Shown: positions 18,671-26,291 of the stretch, piece after piece | How the letters are laid out: the number at the start of each line of letters is the position of its first letter | Numbering within the stretch: the first letter of the stretch is position 1 | Source of the DNA: an uncultured Spartobacteria bacterium | GTDB taxonomy: Bacteria; Verrucomicrobiota; Verrucomicrobiia; Chthoniobacterales; UBA6821 | NCBI GenBank assembly: GCA_903847935.1 | Contig: CAINEX010000089.1 | Coordinates: 1 to 38,186, forward strand | Direction: 5' to 3' | Length of the DNA: 38,186 nt | The notes under the pieces: model-generated | What the model was told of the DNA's origin: nothing | Seen by the model: the letters and a program-made list of their open reading frames with translations, nothing else | Databases searched by the model: none | Position numbers and translations under genes: made by a program

Positions 18671-18957
18671 ATGAGACTTGCTGAAGCCACTTGCCAAGCA
18701 ATCAAGAATTCGGTTGCCAATCTGGCACCTGATTCGAATTGCTAGCTGTTTGGCTCAAGGGTCAATGATGTTTCCAAGGGTGGAGATATCGATGTCCTTC
18801 TGCTATCTCAGGAGAGACTTCGGTTTTCCTCATCCGCAAAATAGGAAGGCTGATACTGACTGATATCGGTGAGCAAAAACTTGATATCATCAACTTTCCT
18901 TTTGCGAGTACTGATCATTTCAAGAGCATTGCTCATGAGCATGCCATCAAGTTGTGA
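18671..18957 (+). pseudogene. Decayed nucleotidyltransferase (MNT / Pol-beta-like) gene
   Basis: Frame 1: MRLAEATCQAIKNSVANLAPDSNC*LFGSRVNDVSKGGDIDVLLLSQE.. (GSRV-x-GGDIDVLL signature). After a frameshift: ..FLIRKIGRLILTDIGEQKLDIINFPFASTDHFKSIAHEHAIKL*. One internal TAG plus one frameshift. Confidence 0.75.
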
Positions 18958-19070
18958 GTGCGGAACACATTGACGTGACCTCGGTGATTTGAGCCAGGTG
19001 GTGTATTAGTCGAAGACGCTCAGGATAAGCTCGAAAAGTGAAGGATGGACGACAATTACCATCGACCGCA

Positions 19071-19114
19071 TAGCTCATCGGCAAACTTGCCTCCGGCTGC
19101 GTTTGCCAATGAGC
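19071..19114. repeat. Imperfect inverted repeat with 15-nt arms
   Basis: AGCTCATCGGCAAAC (19071-19085) and GTTTGCCAATGAGCT (19100-19114), one mismatch, 14-nt loop. Confidence 0.7.
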
Positions 19115-19374
19115 TTCAATACATCACAACAAACAAAATACGAGTGCCCTCAATAGCCACTAACTCAACCTAGATGTGGTGCAGTATCCGGGAGCAGGTC
19201 AATCACCCCTCAAAGACTAGCTTTCATGTGGTCCAACTTCCCAAGGTCCGTCTGTCCTTAAAGAAAACCAAGGCTCGGGCGGGAGGGATGAACAGTGCTA
19301 GAGATAAACCTACCACCTCGATTTGAGGGTAAGGAGATGGGTCTTCATCAATAAAAAAAGTAATCTAGGAATTT

Positions 19375-20094
19375 TCAGTTGGTGAGTTTTACGGGATGGG
19401 TCGATGTTTTCTCAAAGGCTCCCAAGATTGCCGAGGCAAGATCATCCATACAGAGATTAATTCCCTCGGTATGCGCAGCCACATAACCGTATGGCATACA
19501 GATTATTCCTTTTACTCCTACGTAAATCTTCTCGGAAACTGGCTGTAAGGTCATCGGGAAAATGAAATAGGGACCGCTATTTGAATGAGGGTTGTCTTTT
19601 GTTGGCTTGGGAGCGTCATCCCTTTTAACTTGAGTGGGGAGGAGTGAGATGTGACCTCCCTGATTGGAATAAGTAGATGGGTGGATGTCTTGTGTGTTTT
19701 CGTTTGTGATAAGAGGGAGATTGTTGGTCGAAGCTGGGGTTGAAAATCTCCGTACTGCTTGCGATGAAATAAAATGACGACTTTGGAAAAATTGGGTGTG
19801 ATTTGGCAGATTTTGTGAACTGGAATCGCTTCTCCTTGGGGGAGTGTAGTTATGCTCGAAGATCAGCCAACCTAAGTATCCAAAAAAAAGGAGAAAAACT
19901 AACCCTCCTAGGACTATTTGGATGAAATGATCCAGTAGAAAGAAGTTTTTGGCTTTTGGTGGTGGTCTGTCATTGATCTCTGAAACGACGGTAAACTCTA
20001 CCTGCATACGCTGGAGTGTGCCGGCTGGACGATTAGTCGGCATCTTCTTATTCGGGACATTGGGCATCTCTTCCGAAGGCTTTGGTGAATCCAT
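19375..20094 (-). CDS. Hypothetical single-pass membrane protein
   Basis: 239 aa; cytoplasmic Pro-rich N-terminus, TM HFIQIVLGGLVFLLFFGYLGWLIF, extended Ser/Asn-rich outer part. Confidence 0.6.
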   Translation of the reverse strand: MDSPKPSEEMPNVPNKKMPTNRPAGTLQRMQVEFTVVSEINDRPPPKAKNFFLLDHFIQIVLGGLVFLLFFGYLGWLIFEHNYTPPRRSDSSSQNLPNHTQFFQSRHFISSQAVRRFSTPASTNNLPLITNENTQDIHPSTYSNQGGHISLLPTQVKRDDAPKPTKDNPHSNSGPYFIFPMTLQPVSEKIYVGVKGIICMPYGYVAAHTEGINLCMDDLASAILGAFEKTSTHPVKLTN

Positions 20095-20173
20095 GATCGC
20101 TTAATTCCCTAAGTTGGAAGTCCGATGCGTTAGCAAAAAAGAAAACCCATCCTCCGTTGGAATTGTTGATGAG

Positions 20174-20244
20174 CTACGCTTTGGCAGATCCAGCCAATGA
20201 AGTAAGCTCTGCCGCGAGCACAAGGGCGAGGATGGTTTTTTCAT
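20174..20244 (-). pseudogene. Short secretory-peptide relic (frameshifted)
   Basis: Minus strand ATG + A6 + CCATCCTC..; adding one A gives MKKTILALVLAAELTSLAGSAKA*, a signal-peptide-like sequence. Confidence 0.45.
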
Positions 20245-20293
20245 AGTTTTTTATTTGACCACTATTTGTACAAGATGAGGCTAGACAATTCAT

Positions 20294-20306
20294 GTTACGA
20301 TTCCGA
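20294..20306 (+). promoter_or_regulatory. Copy 1 of recurring motif GTTAC[AG]ATTC[CT]GA
   Basis: GTTACGATTCCGA; 12/13 identical to the copy at 26054-26066. Confidence 0.4.
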
Positions 20307-20414
20307 CGAATGCATGGGGCCAGTTACTAAAGCCCATCTGGAACGTACCAAGGTGGTCTAGGAATCGGGTTTATCCGATGAGTGAAGATATGGGTTCGGA
20401 TATGGCGATCAAGG

Positions 20415-20780
20415 TGATCTGACCCCCGCGAACGGGAGGGTTGAAAAATGAAGTTCTGTTGGGCAAAAAAGAGAACGGAACGTCATGAAAAAAGCAGGTA
20501 CCGCGAAGAGCAGGTGATTCGGACACTGCGAGAGGGGGAGAGCGGCACGCCTGTGAAGGCGATGTGTGCTAAGCACAACATCTCTGATGCCGCTTACTAC
20601 GAGTGGACACGCAAGTGCGGAGGTATGAATGTGAACGAGGCTAGGAGACTTAGGCTCACGGAAGAATAAAACGGCCGACGCAAGCAGTTAGCGGCGGATC
20701 CTGCGGTGCAGATCCAAATATTAAAGGAAGTGAACTCTAAAACAATGGTAAGCCCGTCTACCAAAAAGGCGGGCTGTTAA
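20415..20780 (+). mobile_element. IS3-family remnant: decayed orfA, no orfB
   Basis: SRYREEQVIRTLREGESGTPVKAMCAKHNISDAAYYEWTRKCGGMNVNEARRLRLTEE*NGRRKQLAADPAVQIQILKEVNSKTMVSPSTKKAGC* is orfA-like with an internal TAA; TGATCTGACCCCC upstream resembles an IS3-type end. Confidence 0.8.
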
Positions 20781-21049
20781 AATCGGCATTGAAGGGAGTG
20801 GGAGTGGGAGTGGCAGTGGCTGAAGATCTGGGGCCTGGTCGTGGCTATCTGCAGGTGATAGCCACTCGGGGGGAGAGGTTTTCCCAGCACGTCTCTCATC
20901 ATTCGCTGGATCGTGATCCCTGCTGCTTTCTTGAATAACTGAACCAGAGACGATTTCAGCAAAGGCACCAATGCCGTAGGAGCAGGGTGCACTTGGTGAA
21001 AATGGGGCTTCAGGTGAGCTGTAGCCGAGGTTCTATCTGCCATCTCAAT

Positions 21050-21067
21050 GTTACGAAATCGTTACGA
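21050..21067 (+). promoter_or_regulatory. Direct repeat GTTACGA with 11-bp spacing upstream of the PEP-CTERM gene
   Basis: aatGTTACGAaatcGTTACGAtgg about 130 bp upstream of the 21194 start; 11-bp spacing resembles OmpR/PhoB-type sites. Confidence 0.45.
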
Positions 21068-21193
21068 TGGAGTTTTTGACGTTGGCGTCAGGAAAGTAGA
21101 TAAGTAACGCCATAACAAAACCAAAGCATCAGCCAAATCTCTTCAGAGCCTCATAAAATCGGCTTCTGCAGCGATCAGGCAAAAAAAACCCCA

Positions 21194-21967
21194 ATGAAAA
21201 AAACAATCACAATCCTAGCCAGCGTATTCACAATCTGCTTTGCCATGGCGCAGTCTGACGCAGCCATCATCACCAATGCGGCTTCGATTTCCAATGGCGA
21301 TTTGCTTCTCGGATTTGATGTCGCAACAAATGGTATCGGCACGCAAAGGAACCTGCTCATTGATCTTGGTCAGTATGCAAGTCTCGGATCGCTAGGCTCG
21401 ATCGATTTGTCGGCTGATCTCACAGCAGTCTATGGAAGCTCTTACGCAACTTATGGCATCAAGTATGGAGTGATTGGAGTAACGGGTACCGACACGATCT
21501 ACCTGACAACACCGACTCAATCGTATCTCTACGCGAAGTTGAATTCTACCTCAGGAAGCGTCATGCAGGGGAGTTACCTCCAACCCCTGGATCCAGGGGC
21601 AGTCAATGTGGGTTCCTTAGGTTACGATCGCGCCAACAGCTACCAGACAACAACACACGGCGGATATATCACCAGCACGGATCCCAACTCTTGGAGCACC
21701 CAGAATCCGACCACAGCACCATTCGGCTTCTACTCAGGGAAAACAATCGAGACAACGCTAGGATCATCACTGAACTACCTTGATATCATGCCAGTATCCA
21801 CGTCGCTTGTGAGTGCGTCTCAGGCCGGCTACTTTAATGTCACCTCCTTGGGAGTATTGACCTACACCGCGGTGCCCGAGCCAAGCACCTACGCCCTCAT
21901 GGCACTAGGATCTCTCATCTTAGTTGTCGCGTTCAGGCGCAAGAAAAGCGAAGTTAAAACTTCCTGA
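21194..21967 (+). CDS. PEP-CTERM sorting-signal protein (paralog A)
   Basis: Signal peptide MKKTITILASVFTICFAMAQSDA; C-terminal VPEPSTYALMALGSLILVVAFRRKK. Confidence 0.93.
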   Translation: MKKTITILASVFTICFAMAQSDAAIITNAASISNGDLLLGFDVATNGIGTQRNLLIDLGQYASLGSLGSIDLSADLTAVYGSSYATYGIKYGVIGVTGTDTIYLTTPTQSYLYAKLNSTSGSVMQGSYLQPLDPGAVNVGSLGYDRANSYQTTTHGGYITSTDPNSWSTQNPTTAPFGFYSGKTIETTLGSSLNYLDIMPVSTSLVSASQAGYFNVTSLGVLTYTAVPEPSTYALMALGSLILVVAFRRKKSEVKTS

Positions 21968-22064
21968 TTGTAGGATTGAGGATTGGTATCACGAATTTCA
22001 GTTCAAAAACCAAAAACCAAAAACTAAAACCAAAAAAAGTCTCTAAAAAAACACCAAAAAAACC

Positions 22065-22805
22065 ATGAAGAATAATATTATCAAAGCGTGCGCGCTTCTC
22101 TCGTTCCTAGCGTTCCAAGGGGTTCATGCTCAGGTGCTCACCCCCATCACAAATGCCGCATCGATCCAAAATGGAGATCTCCTCCTTGGTGTCAACTCGA
22201 CAGTCGGTGGGGGAAAAGACCTACTGATTGATCTTGGACAGTTCGGTAATCTTGTGAACGGAGGATCGCTCAATATTTCTGCCGATTTGGCTGCGGCAGG
22301 GTTAACGACAGCCCTTTATTATGGGGTTTTTGCCGTTACTGACGGAAAAATTGTCTACGCCACGACACCGACATCAGGGAAGGTCTACAACAGTTTGAAT
22401 TCCTCACAAGCTGGTATTGCTCAAGGTAATTATCTCCAGCCCTTGGGTGTGGGGGGTGCAAACATCGGGACACTCGGCTACGATAGGGCCAATGGCTACC
22501 AGACAACTGCAAGTGGCGGATGGATAACATCTTCGGATATCAACTCATGGACAACGCAGAATCCTAACGTTAGCATTGCTCCAGGGTTTGGCTACAATCA
22601 GTACGGAGTCGAGAGCGCTATTGATTCGATCGCGTATTTGGATCAAGCGAATCTAGGTGGTGCTGGAAATGCCCAGGTTGGACGATTAAGTCTGACAAGT
22701 GCTGGAGTCCTGAGCTACACCGCAGTGCCGGAACCCAGCACGTATGCTCTCCTAGGCCTCGGAGGACTTTTACTCGTGATCGCCTACCGCAGGAAGACAG
22801 CTTAA
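22065..22805 (+). CDS. PEP-CTERM sorting-signal protein (paralog B)
   Basis: Signal peptide; ITNAASIQNGDLLLG and YLQPLGVGGANIGTLGYDRANGYQTT shared with paralog A; C-terminal VPEPSTYALLGLGGLLLVIAYRRK. Confidence 0.93.
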   Translation: MKNNIIKACALLSFLAFQGVHAQVLTPITNAASIQNGDLLLGVNSTVGGGKDLLIDLGQFGNLVNGGSLNISADLAAAGLTTALYYGVFAVTDGKIVYATTPTSGKVYNSLNSSQAGIAQGNYLQPLGVGGANIGTLGYDRANGYQTTASGGWITSSDINSWTTQNPNVSIAPGFGYNQYGVESAIDSIAYLDQANLGGAGNAQVGRLSLTSAGVLSYTAVPEPSTYALLGLGGLLLVIAYRRKTA

Positions 22806-22865
22806 TTCAGCAAATAAAAAAGAACAGACTAAACACCAAAAACCAACAAAACCACACCTAATAAG

Positions 22866-24176
22866 ATGAAAAAGACACTACTAGTTGCTGCCTTAGCAGC
22901 ACTCTCGATTGGTGCAGCCTCGGCTGACACCAACTATATCACTGGCTCGACAGCCTTCCGCAAAGCTGCCAATTCACAGATCGCCGCTTGGGTTGAACAG
23001 CAAGGCGCAGCATCAAATAACGGACTTGTTTGGAGTGACACAGCAGGTGGAAGCCCTGTCACTGCGACAGATATCGCCTGGCAATGGACCAATGGTTCCG
23101 GAACAAATTACATCGTGGCTCACTGGAGTGGATCTGAGGGTGGTATCCAGAACACCGCCGCACCACTAGGATCAAAAACCTATGGTTATCTCAACGTGGC
23201 AACGGCAGGACTACTGAGTAATCCTGTAGCTTTTGCAACGGGATTGGGTGCAGGATCGACTAATGCCACCAACACACTGCAGACCAATGGTAACATTACC
23301 TTCAGTGATACGACACAGTCCTCCTCACTCTTTAAGAACACCTATGCAGGAACGACTTACGCCGGTCTCACAGGTGCCGGAACCTCTACCGTCGCACCAC
23401 AAGTTGGGGTCGTGACGTTCGTATTTGTTGTTAATTCGAGTGCCAATGCAAATATCGTCAATTTTACGAGTGAGAATGCACGCAATTTGCTGAATTTGGG
23501 AAAAATGCCCGTTGCGTTGCTTACTGGGATTGACAACGACACCAACTCGCTTGTCTGGCTTGTCGGGCGTGATATTGACTCCGGAACTCGTCTTACAACT
23601 CTTGGTGAGACAGGTTATGGTACCTCCAAAGCTGTTAAGCAGTACTTCACTGTCGGCACCACTAACGTCTATCTGACACCAGCAACAACTGTAAACGGTG
23701 TGAACGAGGTTCAAGGAAATGGTGGATACTCCAGTGGATCTGGAAGCACCAATATTGGCCTAATGTACCAGATCAAGAATTACGGAGTTCTTGCAACAGG
23801 TACGGCTCTCACCGTCGATACGAATAACACGCCAAACACAACGACCGGAGCAAACTATCTGCTTGGTTATGCGGGCACAGGTGACGCTGGGAAGGCTAGT
23901 GCCTCCCCAGTCAGACTCCTTGCTTATCAAGGCACGACCTACAGTGATCTGGCTGTCCAGGAAGGACAATATGGATTCTGGGGATATGAAGATCTGTACT
24001 ATAACGGCTCCACAGCTGTAGCGAATACAGTGTCGGTTGCCAATGGTATTGCCGCAAGTCTCCTAATCACTCCGACCGGTAATAGTTCATCGGGACTCTA
24101 TAACGCAGGAGTACAGCTCTCGACCATGCTTGTAAGTCGTGGATCTGACTTCAGTGTGATCCTCCAGAATTACTAA
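22866..24176 (+). CDS. Secreted hypothetical protein in the PEP-CTERM cluster
   Basis: 436 aa; signal peptide MKKTLLVAALAALSIGAASA; mature part starts DTNYITGSTAFRKAANSQIAAW; no PEP-CTERM tail. Confidence 0.85.
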   Translation: MKKTLLVAALAALSIGAASADTNYITGSTAFRKAANSQIAAWVEQQGAASNNGLVWSDTAGGSPVTATDIAWQWTNGSGTNYIVAHWSGSEGGIQNTAAPLGSKTYGYLNVATAGLLSNPVAFATGLGAGSTNATNTLQTNGNITFSDTTQSSSLFKNTYAGTTYAGLTGAGTSTVAPQVGVVTFVFVVNSSANANIVNFTSENARNLLNLGKMPVALLTGIDNDTNSLVWLVGRDIDSGTRLTTLGETGYGTSKAVKQYFTVGTTNVYLTPATTVNGVNEVQGNGGYSSGSGSTNIGLMYQIKNYGVLATGTALTVDTNNTPNTTTGANYLLGYAGTGDAGKASASPVRLLAYQGTTYSDLAVQEGQYGFWGYEDLYYNGSTAVANTVSVANGIAASLLITPTGNSSSGLYNAGVQLSTMLVSRGSDFSVILQNY

Positions 24177-24208
24177 TCAGTTTTTTCCAACGAGACTCTT
24201 AAAGATCA

Positions 24209-24241
24209 GGCTGGTGAGTTGCGACTCACCAGCCCTTTTCT
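24209..24241 (+). terminator. Rho-independent terminator after the PEP-CTERM cluster
   Basis: GGCTGGTGAGT-tgcg-ACTCACCAGCC perfect 11-bp stem followed by cttttctttc. Confidence 0.88.
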
Positions 24242-24342
24242 TTCATAGGGGGGACTTGTATGATAGAGTTTCCACGGATGACGTGACTCATAACTTGAGA
24301 CCACTCTAGTTGAAATCAAGGAGCCCTATTTTCCACGCACCG

Positions 24343-25098
24343 ATGAACAAGAAGCTAACACCGAAGAATCTCCTCTTTCTTCTAGCGTTGATGCTCTCAG
24401 GAGGGATCTTCTGGAATCTCCGACAAACCTGGGTCTCCTTTGCAAAGGTTGAAAATGCCACTCAATGGAGTGAGTCTGGCACAGGATCCAAATTCATGAA
24501 TCCGAGGCGGGAGGATAAGAACCATCCATTGAATGTTTCTGTGAAACAGCAGCTTTCTTCCAAGGAGCTAGTGTTGTCAGAAGCGGTTAATACTACCCCC
24601 AACCAAGGGGGACTTATTGAGCAGAAGACAAAAGCTCTCCAGTCAGCTGATCAGGCAGTCGCGATAACCCCCTCTTTATCTCACGAGCAAGCTGCCTATC
24701 AGCAAAAGGGGGGCGTAGAAAGCCATGATCCGCATCCCTTGGTATCAAACATGCCACCTGATTCACAACCTTCGCAGAGACCAGATGCGACACGACTCCA
24801 ACAACCCGCACCTGTCATTCCTGTGGCCTATGCCTTGCAATCGGCCTTGAATGATCCGACGGCATCAGCGCAAGCCACTGAGATTATGCAAAATCCCGGA
24901 TCGCAAGATCAACTTAAGCAGATCGCCAACGACTTCGTTCAACGGGTGAACTTATCGAAGGATTCTCCCTATTCGGCTAATTATGCTCAACATTACAGCC
25001 AGAGTGTTGATCTGGCTGACCTGCAGTTCTATGCCATTTACGGTCAAGAGGCTTATATTTCTATGGATGCAGCTCGGGCCGCCGCGGCAGGGCAATAA
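24343..25098 (+). CDS. Hypothetical membrane-anchored/secreted protein
   Basis: N-terminal MNKKLTPKNLLFLLALMLSGGIFWNL hydrophobic segment; Gln/Ser-rich body; start moved to the internal ATG at 24343. Confidence 0.65.
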   Translation: MNKKLTPKNLLFLLALMLSGGIFWNLRQTWVSFAKVENATQWSESGTGSKFMNPRREDKNHPLNVSVKQQLSSKELVLSEAVNTTPNQGGLIEQKTKALQSADQAVAITPSLSHEQAAYQQKGGVESHDPHPLVSNMPPDSQPSQRPDATRLQQPAPVIPVAYALQSALNDPTASAQATEIMQNPGSQDQLKQIANDFVQRVNLSKDSPYSANYAQHYSQSVDLADLQFYAIYGQEAYISMDAARAAAAGQ

Positions 25099-25110
25099 CG
25101 ATGATAGCGA

Positions 25111-25998
25111 TTAATTCTTCTTTGCTGCTGTCAGCTTCTTGCGCAGCTCTTCAGCCTCCAACCCTGCTTGATGGATCTGACTCTGTGTGAGTCCATTGGC
25201 ACATTCTGACAGAGCCATCTCGACTCGCGCGTAAGGTCCTCCCTTTGCTAACGTGAGATAAATATAAGCATGGTAGGGATCGCCCGATGCCAAAAGGAGA
25301 TCTCCATACTCCCCAGCTGCGCTCATCTCTCCGAGATCGATTCCTTTTTTGAACCACTCGATAGCCTTTTCACGGTCGGATGGTACATGCTGGCCAAGAT
25401 AATAGAAGTGTCCCATGGACGCACAGGCCCATGCACTTCCCATTTCAGCGGCTTTCTTGATCAGGGGAAAGGCAGCCTCTGGATCTTTTTTAACACCGTC
25501 ATCTCCAAAAAGATAATCCTGACCTAACTTGGCTTCTGCCGTGGGATTACCCATCGCCGCTGACTTTTTTAACCATTTGATTCCCTCATCAGGATTTGCA
25601 TGGACACCTCTTCCCTGACAAAGCAAAAGTCCGCAAAGATAGGAGGCTCGAGGATCGCCCTTCTCTGCTGCCATTCTAATCCAGCGGTAACCTTCAGCTT
25701 CATTTTTGGGGATGCCCTGTCCCTCTAAGAACATGATACCGAGATTGTTCATCGCCTTGAGATTTCCTTGGTCTGCTGACTTGCGATACCACTCGCCCGC
25801 CATCTCATAGGACTGAGCAACCCCTTCGCCGCGGTAGTAGGCGCGACCGAGCAGGAACTGATCCTCTGCGTTACGGCTTGCGATGGGGAGGGCTGTGGGG
25901 GAAGGATGACTAGCCACTTCTGATCCAAAAACCCGAAGGGGTGTCGCTGAAGCGAGAACGAATAGAAGGGGAATGAAAGTGCCAGAATGGAGAGACAT
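25111..25998 (-). CDS. Sel1-like (SLR) repeat secreted protein
   Basis: Repeats such as AEDQFLLGRAYYRGEGVAQSYEMAGEWYRKSADQGNLKAMNNLGIMFLEGQG; start at MSLHSGTFIPLLFVLASATPLRVFG (ATG at 25998). Confidence 0.9.
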   Translation of the reverse strand: MSLHSGTFIPLLFVLASATPLRVFGSEVASHPSPTALPIASRNAEDQFLLGRAYYRGEGVAQSYEMAGEWYRKSADQGNLKAMNNLGIMFLEGQGIPKNEAEGYRWIRMAAEKGDPRASYLCGLLLCQGRGVHANPDEGIKWLKKSAAMGNPTAEAKLGQDYLFGDDGVKKDPEAAFPLIKKAAEMGSAWACASMGHFYYLGQHVPSDREKAIEWFKKGIDLGEMSAAGEYGDLLLASGDPYHAYIYLTLAKGGPYARVEMALSECANGLTQSQIHQAGLEAEELRKKLTAAKKN

Positions 25999-26052
25999 AT
26001 CCCGATCATAGCATGCAGTAAATAAAGTCCAATATTCCGAGTGAGATAGGAT

Positions 26053-26121
26053 CGTTACAATTCCGAAACATTCTCTTGCCCCCATCACAAAGTTGTGGAG
26101 ATTTATGTCAGAATTGTAACG
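26053..26121. promoter_or_regulatory. Widely spaced inverted repeat CGTTACAATTC ... GAATTGTAACG between divergent genes
   Basis: Arms 26053-26063 and 26111-26121 are perfect 11-bp inverted copies; extended they read GTTACAATTC[CT]GA. Confidence 0.55.
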
Positions 26122-26291
26122 CGCGGGAAGAGTCAAGATGATCTATAGTTCACTATGACTATGCGTCGTTTCTTCTCCATCAATGAACATCCTCACCCGC
26201 TCCTCAGGGCTAGGGTAGGGGAGCTATTTGGAGATGGGCGTGGGCGGATGCAATCTTGGTCCCTTAAAAGAGGGACTAAATCCTCAGAAGC

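Noticed and set aside
20777-21043. 88-aa minus-strand ORF MADRTSATAHLKPHFHQVHPAP..
   Set aside because: Low-complexity end (from gggagtgggagtgggagtggcagtgg), no recognisable family or start signal, lies between the IS relic and a promoter region
25999-26136. N-terminal extension of the Sel1 protein ORF
   Set aside because: The signal peptide starts at the internal ATG (25998); the extension covers the inverted-repeat regulatory region
26193-26203. 11-nt match TCACCCGCTCC to the 3' end of tRNA-Gly (18565-18575), as a possible attachment-site repeat
   Set aside because: Too short, could occur by chance in 38 kb, and no integrase is present between the two copies
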